NCBI RefSeq assembly: GCF_001269905.1
Contig: NZ_LHVK01000031.1
Location: 100,323 to 164,322 of the forward strand
DNA length: 64,000 nt
DNA from: Pseudomonas corrugata
GTDB lineage: Bacteria > Pseudomonadota > Gammaproteobacteria > Pseudomonadales > Pseudomonadaceae
Direction of reading: 5' to 3'
Shown in pieces: positions 45,844 to 53,654 of this stretch (the first letter of the stretch is position 1; each line of letters opens with the position of its first letter). Under the pieces are notes generated by a model. The model was not told the DNA's origin. It searched no databases and worked only from the letters and a program-made list of their open reading frames with translations. A program made the position numbers and the translations under genes.

Positions 45844-46749
45844 ATCGAAGACCTGAACACGCTCTACTATTTCACCCAGGTGGTCGAACACGGTGGTTTC
45901 GCCGCTGCCGGTCGGGTGCTGGACGTGCCCAAGTCCAAGCTCAGCCGACGCATTGCACAGTTGGAAGAGCGCCTGGGCGTGCGGTTGATCCATCGCACCA
46001 GCCGGCATTGTTCGTTGACCGAGATCGGCCAAGCCTACTACCAGCGCTGCCTGGCGATGCGGGTCGAGGCCGAGAGCGCGGCCGAAGTGATCGAGCGCAA
46101 CCGCTCCGAACCCCAGGGGCTGGTGCGCATCAGTTGTCCGACGGCGTTGCTCAACAGTTGGGTCGGGCCGATGCTGACCCGCTACATGATCCGTTACCCA
46201 TGCGTGGAGTTGTTCATCGAGAGCACCAACCGCCGGGTCGACCTGATTCACGAAGGATTCGATATCGCGTTGCGGGTGCGTTTCCCGCCGCTGGAAGACA
46301 CCGATATGGTGATGAAAGTGCTGGGCAAGAGTACCCAATGCCTGGTGGGCAGCCCGATTTATCGTGAGCGCTTGTCCTCCCCCGCTTCCCTGGCCGACCT
46401 CAACGGCTTGCCCAGCCTGCACTGGGGAGCGGCGCAACGGGAGTATCAATGGGAGTTGTCGGGTCCGGACGGCGCCAGCGCACTGATCCGCCACGCGCCA
46501 CGCATGGTCACCGACGATTTGCTGGTCCTGCGCCAAGCGGCACTGTCAGGAATCGGCATTGTCCACCTGCCCCACGTGCTGGTCCGCGATGACTTGGCGG
46601 CTGGGCAACTGGTGGAGTTGGTACCGGGCTGGGCGCCGAATTGCGGGATTGTCCACGCGATCTTCGCGTCACGCCGCGGGTTGTTGCCGTCGGTGCGGAC
46701 ATTGATCGATTTTCTGGCCGAGGAATTCAGCCAGAGTGATATGGCGTAG
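45844..46749 (+). CDS. LysR-family regulator with apparent ATC start
   Basis: The LysR helix-turn-helix is complete only if the reading begins at EDLNTLYYFTQVVEHGGFAA, which lies in the frame upstream of the first standard start (GTG 45880). In that frame a stop at 45820 leaves no ATG, GTG or TTG between 45823 and 45879. A GGAG at 45833-45836 stands 7 bases before ATC at 45844, which gives a 301-residue product of normal LysR size. So ATC is the likely initiator, or the sequence has a point change from ATG. The rest (DVPKSKLSRRIAQLEERLGV and the effector domain) is intact. It diverges from pirin. Confidence 0.75.
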   Translation: MEDLNTLYYFTQVVEHGGFAAAGRVLDVPKSKLSRRIAQLEERLGVRLIHRTSRHCSLTEIGQAYYQRCLAMRVEAESAAEVIERNRSEPQGLVRISCPTALLNSWVGPMLTRYMIRYPCVELFIESTNRRVDLIHEGFDIALRVRFPPLEDTDMVMKVLGKSTQCLVGSPIYRERLSSPASLADLNGLPSLHWGAAQREYQWELSGPDGASALIRHAPRMVTDDLLVLRQAALSGIGIVHLPHVLVRDDLAAGQLVELVPGWAPNCGIVHAIFASRRGLLPSVRTLIDFLAEEFSQSDMA

Positions 46750-46855
46750 CGCAGTGTCATTGCTTTTGTGGGAGCCGAGCTTGTGTGGGAGCTGAGCTCG
46801 GCCCCCAGAACGGCTCATCTGAACAGTGCCTACATAACCCCCATGCTTACGGGGC

Positions 46856-47470
46856 TCAGAGGTGATTGCGCTTGGCGAAATCCGACAAGCCCACCAGGGT
46901 CTTCAGGCCAAGCTTCTCCAGTAGCCGGGTCTTGTAGGTGCTGACGGTCTTCGGGCTCAGGTACAGGGATTCGGCGACATCCTTGCCACGCATGCCCATG
47001 GACAGCATTCGCAGAATGGATAACTCACGGGTGGAAAGGCTTTCCAGGGCCTGCTGTTCCGTGCGTTGCTGGAAGTCCAGCCTGACGGGCATCTGCGGAA
47101 AGTAGGAATAACCGGACTTCAAGGCATGAATAGCCTTGGTCAGTTCCTTCAGATCACTTTTCTTGGTCACGAAGCCCCTGGCCCCAGCCGAGATGCAGCG
47201 GTTGCAGAAGTGTTGCGCATCCTGGGAGGTGAACACCAGTACACCGCACTCGGGGTACTGGGCCATGATCCAGACCAGCAGGTCCAGACCATCGAAGCCA
47301 TTCATCACCAGGTCCAGGATCACCAGCTCCGGCGTACGCTCCTTGATCACAGCCCTGGCATCGAGCACGCCATTGGCGTCCCGGATCTGGGTAAACCCCT
47401 CGTTCTGGCAAATCAGCCGCAATGCCCCCCGTATGACAGGGTGGTCATCCACGATCAACACATCTTTCAA
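46856..47470 (-). CDS. LuxR/NarL-type response regulator (TTG start)
   Basis: The 204-residue protein has a receiver domain (LIVDDHPVIRGAL, phospho-acceptor Asp in LVILDLVMNGFDG, Lys in FVTKKSDL) and a LuxR-type helix-turn-helix (LSTRELSILRMLSMGMRGKDVAESL, shown only in part here). The start is taken as TTG 47470, 5 bases behind GGAG. The frame opens upstream but has no other start with a ribosome site. It lies downstream of a hybrid kinase on the same strand, as bvgA does to bvgS, so it may be its output partner. Confidence 0.9.
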   Translation of the reverse strand: MKDVLIVDDHPVIRGALRLICQNEGFTQIRDANGVLDARAVIKERTPELVILDLVMNGFDGLDLLVWIMAQYPECGVLVFTSQDAQHFCNRCISAGARGFVTKKSDLKELTKAIHALKSGYSYFPQMPVRLDFQQRTEQQALESLSTRELSILRMLSMGMRGKDVAESLYLSPKTVSTYKTRLLEKLGLKTLVGLSDFAKRNHL

Positions 47471-47583
47471 GGCAACTCCCCAGATAAATACAAACAACGC
47501 CGATACCACGCTGCAGCGGACTCTTGCACAAGCGACAGGCCCGGCCACCTGTCAGGTCTGACAGTGCCGACCAATGGTCAGTG

Positions 47584-48018
47584 TCAGCGGCCGTGGCTGT
47601 GCCTGAGGGGCCTTCCCCAGGGACGGGCCGCCTCACAGTCCGCCGGATCGATCCGTGCCATCAGGCGCGCCAGTGCGGCGAGATCCGGCAGTTGCGCGGG
47701 ATGCAGCTGCACGCTTGCCCTGCGCGTGACAGGGATCGACAAGAGGCCGACCTGTTGCGTGTTGTAGATCATTCCATGGCGCACCTGCGGGTTACCGAGA
47801 AAGAAACCCGGCAGGTCCAACTCGCCCTCCGCCAGGCAGGCATCGACGACCAGCAGGTCGAACGGCTCGATACCGAACGCCATCAATGTCATCAGCTCCT
47901 GTGCACTGCTCACAGGCGCAATCCGGAAATAGCCCTGTTGATTGAACAGGTACTCAAGCTGCATTCGATGAGAATGGTCGGTATCGGCAATCATGATACG
48001 TAGTGCTTTATTCGGCAT
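47584..48018 (-). CDS. Degenerate receiver-domain protein
   Basis: The 144-residue protein starts MPNKALRIMIADTDHSHRM. It has the receiver pattern of acidic residues (ADTD) and a phospho-acceptor-like Asp in LLVVDACLAEG, but the conserved Lys near the C terminus is not evident and the tail differs. It has no output domain. It stands between the hybrid kinase gene and the LuxR-type gene on one strand, so it could be a phosphate sink or partner in that pathway. The start at 48018 is better than 48027. Confidence 0.7.
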   Translation of the reverse strand: MPNKALRIMIADTDHSHRMQLEYLFNQQGYFRIAPVSSAQELMTLMAFGIEPFDLLVVDACLAEGELDLPGFFLGNPQVRHGMIYNTQQVGLLSIPVTRRASVQLHPAQLPDLAALARLMARIDPADCEAARPWGRPLRHSHGR

Positions 48019-48166
48019 GACAGGCATCCCAGTGACAACGCGACGGGTGTGAACCGGCTCGTAAACGTTAAGGGGCCTCAGGCTAGAGGAAGCTTTTGAG
48101 GGGCGCTGTAGGACGAGTCCTAAAAACAGTCGGAAAAAGCCCTCCTCGACACTCGGTTGTAGGAAG

Positions 48167-51100
48167 TCATTCGCGTGGGTGGTCAGGGGAAGCAAGCTCC
48201 CTCGTCACATGGATCTCTAATTGTTCGGTGAGCAAATCCATGGCCTGGCGCAGGTCACCCACCGCGTTGGCAAGCGACACGCCGTCGGCGCTTCGACAGG
48301 CGTTTTCCAGCGCCTCACAGGCAGCGACCAGGCCTTGCGCCTGGATGATCCGCGCACCGCCCTTGATCCGGTGCGCCAGGTCCGCGAGTCCGGATACATC
48401 CTGTCGGGTGAACATGTCGATGAGTCGCACCTTGTCGCCGGCATTGGTGTTGACCAACTCCTCCAGCAGCTTTTTGATCGAGACGGTGTCGCCCCCCGTC
48501 AGTTGTTCGAGGCTGGTCAGGTCGAAATTGTCGGTCGACGCAACGGCGCTCCCCTCGTCAGGCGGCGCGCTGAGCGACCCCAGGCGTGCCTGCAGCTCCT
48601 TGAGGCCGATAGGCTTGAACAAGCAGTCGTCCATTCCGGCGTCGATGCAGCGATCCTTTTCCTCGGGCTGGGCATTGGCCGTGAATCCAAGGATCACCCC
48701 CCGCGACAGCCCTTGGGCCCGCTCTTCGTCGCGAATGGTACGAGCCAGTTCATAGCCGCTCATCAATGGCATGTTGCAGTCGGTGATCACCGCATCGAAA
48801 TGTGCCGCGCGCCAGGCCTGCAATCCCTGCACACCGTCCCCGGCCTCCTGGACCCGGTGCCCCAGGTAGCTCAGTTGTCGGGACAACAGCAGGCGATTGG
48901 CCGGATGGTCATCGATCACCAGGATGTCCAGGGCCTGGGCCGGCACCGGTGCCTCGACCTCGGCCGCTGGTGCTTGCACCTGGGAGTCGAGCACGGGCAG
49001 GCGCAGCAGGATCTCGATCTGCGTGCCCGTCCCTGGCACGCTGCTCAACGCCAGGGTGCCGCCCATCATTTCACACAGGGTGCGGCTGATCATCAGCCCC
49101 AGCCCGGAACCGCTGCGGGCGGACTGGCGATGATTGCCGGCTTGGCTAAAGGGGCTGAACAGACGTTGCTGGTCCTCCAGGGAAATCCCGCTGCCGGTGT
49201 CTTCAACCCGCAGGCAAATGCCAAGGCGCCTGTCGTCATGGCCCGGGGCGGCTTGCACACTCAGGCGTACCTGGCCCTGGTCGGTGAATTTGATCGCGTT
49301 GCTCAGCAGGTTCGACAGGATCTGCTTGAAGCGCAAGGGATCGATCAAGACGTCCTTGTCGATCGCCACATCCAGATCCAGTTGCAGACCCAGGTGTTTC
49401 TGCCGGGCCAGGCCTTCGAACATCCGGGCCACCGACGCGACCAACTGCGCCAGGTTGGCCCGCTCCGGCGCCAGGGACAGTCGCCCGGACTCGATACGGG
49501 CGATGTCCAGGATGTCTCCGATCAATCCCAGCAAACCTTGGGCCGCGTCAGAAGCGACTTCAATGGCAAGCCGGTCCACGACGCCCTGATCGGCTTTTTT
49601 CAGGGCCAGTTCCAGCATGCCGATCAATGCATTCATCGGCGTGCGGATTTCATGGCTCATGGTCGCCACAAAGGTGGTCTTGGCCCGATTGGCGTCGTCG
49701 GCACCTTCCTTGGCAACACGCAACTGCTCCAGCAAACGCCGCAGATAAACAACCCACCCCAGGGTCAACAACAGCAACAGCGCGGCGATGGCAAACCCCT
49801 GGAGGATGGTGGTGCGGTTACGCAGCCAGTAGCTGTCGTCGATCACCACTTCGCTGCGCCAGCGATTGGTCAACTCGTCCATTTCCTCGGGGGAGATGCT
49901 CAGCAGTGCCTTGTCCAGGATCGAATGCAGCTCCAGCGAGTCCCGCCGGGTCGCCAGGGCAACATGCGCCGGCAGGGTGCCTACGGTGCTGGTGATCTGC
50001 AACCTGTCGCGGTACTGACGCGAAATCAGGTAACGGGCGCTGATCAGCGAATTGACCATGCCGTCCACCGTGCCAGCGGCGACCATGGCCATGGCATCGG
50101 CGGTATTTTGTGCCGGAACCAACTGGACACGGGGGAACTGCTCCAGCAGGTACTCACGCAACACGTTGCCCCGCGTCAGTGCCAGTCGCTTGTCGCCCAT
50201 CCGGTCCAGGGTCAGCGGGGCCTTGGCTTTGCGCGGCGTCACTAGCACGAATGGAGGGCTCAAGTACGGTCGGGTAAAGCGCAATGCGTCCTCGAGCTCA
50301 GGGGTCACCGGGGCCGCCGCCAGGACATCGGCCTGCCCGCTCCTGACCTGCTCGATCAGACCGTCAAGTGAACTGCCACGCAGGAAATTGAATTTCAGAC
50401 CGGTACGCAAGCTGATCCTGGCCAGCACATCGGCGCTGATGCCGCGAATATGCTCCTGGTCATCGATGAACGTCAGCGGCGGGAAATGTTCGTTGAAGGC
50501 CACCGTTATCCGCGGATGCGCATCCAGCCAGCGCTGTTCATTGACACTGAAATGCAGCGCCTGTTGCCCCGGCATACTGGCGCCACCGGCACTCCAGCGC
50601 CGCAGGATGCTCATGCGCTCAGAGGTGGGGATCGCTTGCAGGGCGGCATCAACAATGCGCAACAAGCGCGGATTGTCACGCTTGATCGCGAAAGCGAACG
50701 GCTGTACTTCCATGCGGGAAAAATCCGCCAACTGAATGTTGTTCAGGTAGTTCTTGCTGATCAGGTAGTTGGCGCTGATCGAATCCCCCAGGTAGACATC
50801 GGCCTGACCGAACGCCACCGCGCCAATGGCACTCAAGGTCGAGGGATACAACTGCAAGGTGGCATCGGGATAGAACGCCTCGACCTTGGCCGGCGGCAAA
50901 TAGTGGTACAGCATCGCCAACCGTTTGCCCGCCAGGTCCTGGGGCAAGTCCTGGCTGTCATCGATGCGCGCCACAAAGGTGGGCAGGTCATCGGCATAAG
51001 CCTGGGACATGATCAGGTCCGGGTCAGCGGCCTCGAAGCCGTTGGCGGTACCGAGCAGGTCGATCTCACCGCTGCGCAACGCCTGGAGCGATTCGGTACG

Positions 51101-51436
51101 GGACGAGTACCGCCGCACCTGCACCTCTACCTGCAGCAACTGCCCGAGTAATTGGACATAGTCGGCGGTCAGGCCTTCGTAATCGTCACCATTACCGGTG
51201 ATGCTGAACGGTGAGTAATCCGGTGCCGAGGCGCCTACCAGCAACCTGCCCTTGCGCCGCAACCAGACCCGGTCAGCCTCCCCCAGGGACACTGAATAGT
51301 CATCCGCATGGGAGCGCCCGAGTACGTGCAGCGATTCGGGAACTGCGCCAACCTGTGGCGCCACACTCAATGAGCCCAGCAACAGCGCCACCAGGCCCGT
51401 GCGTAAAAGCAGCATCATCTGAATCAGGTTTTTCAC
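48167..51436 (-). CDS. BvgS/EvgS-type hybrid sensor kinase with two periplasmic binding domains
   Basis: The 1089-residue protein has a signal/anchor at its N terminus and two family-3 solute-binding (Venus-flytrap) domains at about 55-275 and 295-515. A membrane span at about 540-562 is followed by a DHp with His595 in MSHEIRTPMNA and an ATPase domain (SNAIKFTDQGQV, RSGSGLGLMIS). Then come a receiver with the Asp in ITDCNMPLMSG and a C-terminal Hpt domain with LAHRIKGGARI. This is the BvgS/EvgS plan, for sensing small molecules in the periplasm and passing phosphate to a LuxR-type regulator. The start is GTG at 51436 by length. ATG pair six to seven codons later is possible. Confidence 0.93.
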   Translation of the reverse strand: MKNLIQMMLLLRTGLVALLLGSLSVAPQVGAVPESLHVLGRSHADDYSVSLGEADRVWLRRKGRLLVGASAPDYSPFSITGNGDDYEGLTADYVQLLGQLLQVEVQVRRYSSRTESLQALRSGEIDLLGTANGFEAADPDLIMSQAYADDLPTFVARIDDSQDLPQDLAGKRLAMLYHYLPPAKVEAFYPDATLQLYPSTLSAIGAVAFGQADVYLGDSISANYLISKNYLNNIQLADFSRMEVQPFAFAIKRDNPRLLRIVDAALQAIPTSERMSILRRWSAGGASMPGQQALHFSVNEQRWLDAHPRITVAFNEHFPPLTFIDDQEHIRGISADVLARISLRTGLKFNFLRGSSLDGLIEQVRSGQADVLAAAPVTPELEDALRFTRPYLSPPFVLVTPRKAKAPLTLDRMGDKRLALTRGNVLREYLLEQFPRVQLVPAQNTADAMAMVAAGTVDGMVNSLISARYLISRQYRDRLQITSTVGTLPAHVALATRRDSLELHSILDKALLSISPEEMDELTNRWRSEVVIDDSYWLRNRTTILQGFAIAALLLLLTLGWVVYLRRLLEQLRVAKEGADDANRAKTTFVATMSHEIRTPMNALIGMLELALKKADQGVVDRLAIEVASDAAQGLLGLIGDILDIARIESGRLSLAPERANLAQLVASVARMFEGLARQKHLGLQLDLDVAIDKDVLIDPLRFKQILSNLLSNAIKFTDQGQVRLSVQAAPGHDDRRLGICLRVEDTGSGISLEDQQRLFSPFSQAGNHRQSARSGSGLGLMISRTLCEMMGGTLALSSVPGTGTQIEILLRLPVLDSQVQAPAAEVEAPVPAQALDILVIDDHPANRLLLSRQLSYLGHRVQEAGDGVQGLQAWRAAHFDAVITDCNMPLMSGYELARTIRDEERAQGLSRGVILGFTANAQPEEKDRCIDAGMDDCLFKPIGLKELQARLGSLSAPPDEGSAVASTDNFDLTSLEQLTGGDTVSIKKLLEELVNTNAGDKVRLIDMFTRQDVSGLADLAHRIKGGARIIQAQGLVAACEALENACRSADGVSLANAVGDLRQAMDLLTEQLEIHVTRELASPDHPRE

Positions 51437-51498
51437 CTGGCGAAATCGACCCGGAACAGCATTGCTTTCATATCGGCTCAGGGTGACCGGCTTCCAGG

Positions 51499-51801
51499 TC
51501 AGATCGGCGCCGGAACTTTGCTCGCTGCGATGGCGAGGTCAATCAACGCCTGCCTGTCATCGGCGTCCACATCGTTGTCACCATCGATATCGCCATGCAC
51601 CGAAACCTCGTTGAACGGCCCCTCTGGCTCCGTCCTGGAGACGCGTACGCTGTAGGACGAAATGATCGAGTCGTGGAATTCGTTGTCCGGGTCGTCATCG
51701 ACGAAGCCCGCCATACGGGTCACGAAATCAATCTCTACCGCACGGTAGATCTGGCCGGTTTTCTCGGTCAATGTAATCAGGATACCTTTGCTGGTTTCCA
51801 T
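51499..51801 (-). CDS. Small protein with a dockerin/EF-hand-like calcium motif
   Basis: The 100-residue product has no signal peptide. The C-terminal part reads HGDIDGDNDVDADDRQALID, a spacing of acidic residues (D-I-D-G-D-N-D-V-D) seen in type I dockerin repeats and EF-hand loops, followed by a short helix. The N-terminal half is a separate small domain. It is the gene just upstream of the BvgS-type kinase on the same strand, 62 bases away. The role is unknown and calcium binding is inference. Confidence 0.75.
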   Translation of the reverse strand: METSKGILITLTEKTGQIYRAVEIDFVTRMAGFVDDDPDNEFHDSIISSYSVRVSRTEPEGPFNEVSVHGDIDGDNDVDADDRQALIDLAIAASKVPAPI

Positions 51802-51968
51802 CCGATGACTCCCTGGTGGTTGCCCCTCATGTCATTGGGCAATGTATTCCGGGTCAACCGGCCTGTCTGCTGTAAGAACTAACAGGTGCGCGCCCCATCC
51901 CCCCGACGCCTTTATACTGCGGCGACCCGATTCGATCCGCGACCTTCGATCCGACCAAGGAGAACGCC

Positions 51969-52760
51969 ATGAGCTGGTCCGCCCGACAATACGTCACGTT
52001 TGAACAGGAACGCACCCGGCCGGCCCGGGATCTGCTGGCCGCCATTCCCCCAGTGCAAGCGCGCTCGGTGATCGACCTGGGTTGTGGCCCCGGCAACTCC
52101 ACGGAACTGCTGGTGGAGCATTTCAGCGGTGCAACGGTGCGCGGTCTGGACAGTTCCGGCGACATGGTCGACGCCGCTCGCCAGCGCCTGCCGGCCGTGG
52201 CGTTCGACATCGCCGACATCGGCCAATGGAACGAGCCCGGGCCATTCGACGTGATCTTCGCCAACGCCGTGCTGCAATGGCTGCCTGACCACGCCACCCT
52301 GTTGCCGTCACTGGTGAAAAAACTCGCGCCGGGCGGCACCTTGGCGATCCAGATGCCCGACACGCTCCATCAGCCCTCCCACCGGTTGATGCGAGACATC
52401 GCCGCCAGCGGACCGTGGGCCCACCTATTGGCCGGGGCAGCCGATACCCGCACGGAAGTGGCCGGCGCCAGCACGTACTATTCGATCCTGAAGCCGCATT
52501 GCAGTCGCGTCGATGTGTGGCGCACCACCTACCATCATCCATTGGCCGGCGGTGCCGCAGGTGTGGTGGAGTGGTTCAAGGGCAGCGGCTTGCGGCCATT
52601 TCTCGATCCACTGGACGAGGGGCAGCGTGCGCAATACCTGGACCAGTACCTCCACGCTGTCGAGCAGGCCTACCCGGTGCTGGACGATGGTACGGTGCTG
52701 CTGCCGTTTCCACGGGTGTTCATGGTTGCGACGCGCCAGGAAGCAGCGCCGGGGGGTTGA
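51969..52760 (+). CDS. tam: Trans-aconitate 2-methyltransferase
   Basis: Tam methylates trans-aconitate, removing a by-product that inhibits aconitase. The 263-residue class I methyltransferase begins MSWSARQYVTFEQERTRPAR, which is diagnostic, and has motif I VIDLGCGPGNST. The middle holds IFANAVLQWLPDH and later QMPDTLHQPSHRLM, as in E. coli Tam. A good AAGGAG lies in front. Confidence 0.95.
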   Translation: MSWSARQYVTFEQERTRPARDLLAAIPPVQARSVIDLGCGPGNSTELLVEHFSGATVRGLDSSGDMVDAARQRLPAVAFDIADIGQWNEPGPFDVIFANAVLQWLPDHATLLPSLVKKLAPGGTLAIQMPDTLHQPSHRLMRDIAASGPWAHLLAGAADTRTEVAGASTYYSILKPHCSRVDVWRTTYHHPLAGGAAGVVEWFKGSGLRPFLDPLDEGQRAQYLDQYLHAVEQAYPVLDDGTVLLPFPRVFMVATRQEAAPGG

Positions 52761-52853
52761 GTGCGGGGAACATGAAGATCGCCCCCTCCAAGTGAACTCT
52801 GCATGCCCCACGCCAGTCAGCAGGTAAAGCCCTCAGTACAAGGTGCCAAGCCC

Positions 52854-53654
52854 ATGCAGATCTCCCTCGCGCAGCAAGTTGCCCTTGTCACCGGCGCCAG
52901 CTCCGGCATTGGCGCGGGCTCGGCCAGGGCGCTGGCCGCCGCCGGTGCCGCCGTAGTGCTCAATTACCACACCAACGCTGCTCCGGCCGAAGCGCTGGCC
53001 CGCAAGATCAACGACAACGGCGGCCGTGCTATCACTCTTGGTGCCGATGTGTCCCAGGAGCGGGAGGTCGAGCGGCTGTTCGCCCGGACCGTGGATGCCT
53101 TCGGCACGCTGGACATCCTGGTCGCCAACTCCGGCCTGCAAAAAGACGCCGCAGCCGTGGACATGAGCCTGGAAGACTGGAACACCGTGATCGGCGTCAA
53201 CCTCACCGGCCAGTTCCTCTGCGCTCGCGCCGCGCTGCGGGTTTTCAACCGCCAGGGCATTCGCCGGGGCGTTTCCCGCGCCGCCGGAAAAATCATTCAC
53301 ATAAGTTCGGTACACCAACGCATTCCCTGGGCCGGTCACGTCAACTACGCAGCGTCCAAGGGCGGTATAGACTTATTGATGCAAAGCCTGGCCCAGGAAA
53401 CCAGTCACCAGCGCATCCGCATCAATAGCATCGCCCCTGGCGCCATCCGTACCGCCATCAACCGAGAGGTCACCGAGGGCGAACAGGGACAAAAGCTGCT
53501 GGAGCTGATTCCTTACGGTCGCATTGGCGACGTGGAGGATGTTGCCAACGCAGTGGTCTGGCTGGCGTCGGACCTGTCCGATTATGTGGTAGGCACCACG
53601 CTGTTCATCGATGGAGGGATGAGCCTTTATCCGGGGTTTCGCGACAATGGCTGA
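52854..53654 (+). CDS. SDR-family oxidoreductase (glucose-dehydrogenase-like)
   Basis: The 266-residue SDR has TGASSGIGAG (cofactor loop), VANSGLQ, catalytic Ser in ISSVHQ and Tyr/Lys in YAASKGG, plus the C-terminal DGGMSLYPGF. The sequence resembles glucose 1-dehydrogenase-like SDRs, but the substrate is not proven. I use ATG at 52854, where AAGGTG stands ahead, rather than the upstream ATG at 52803. Its last 8 bases overlap the start of the GH15 gene. Confidence 0.88.
   Translation: MQISLAQQVALVTGASSGIGAGSARALAAAGAAVVLNYHTNAAPAEALARKINDNGGRAITLGADVSQEREVERLFARTVDAFGTLDILVANSGLQKDAAAVDMSLEDWNTVIGVNLTGQFLCARAALRVFNRQGIRRGVSRAAGKIIHISSVHQRIPWAGHVNYAASKGGIDLLMQSLAQETSHQRIRINSIAPGAIRTAINREVTEGEQGQKLLELIPYGRIGDVEDVANAVVWLASDLSDYVVGTTLFIDGGMSLYPGFRDNG

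Noticed and set aside
45880..46749. GTG 45880 as start of the LysR gene
   Set aside because: It would delete the first helix of the DNA-binding domain, and no ribosome site precedes it.
46768..46802. REP-like remnant after the LysR gene
   Set aside because: Two truncated GTGGGAGC starts without a complete core.
48221..50245. 674-codon forward open frame over the hybrid kinase
   Set aside because: Antisense shadow; the kinase motifs on the other strand are intact.
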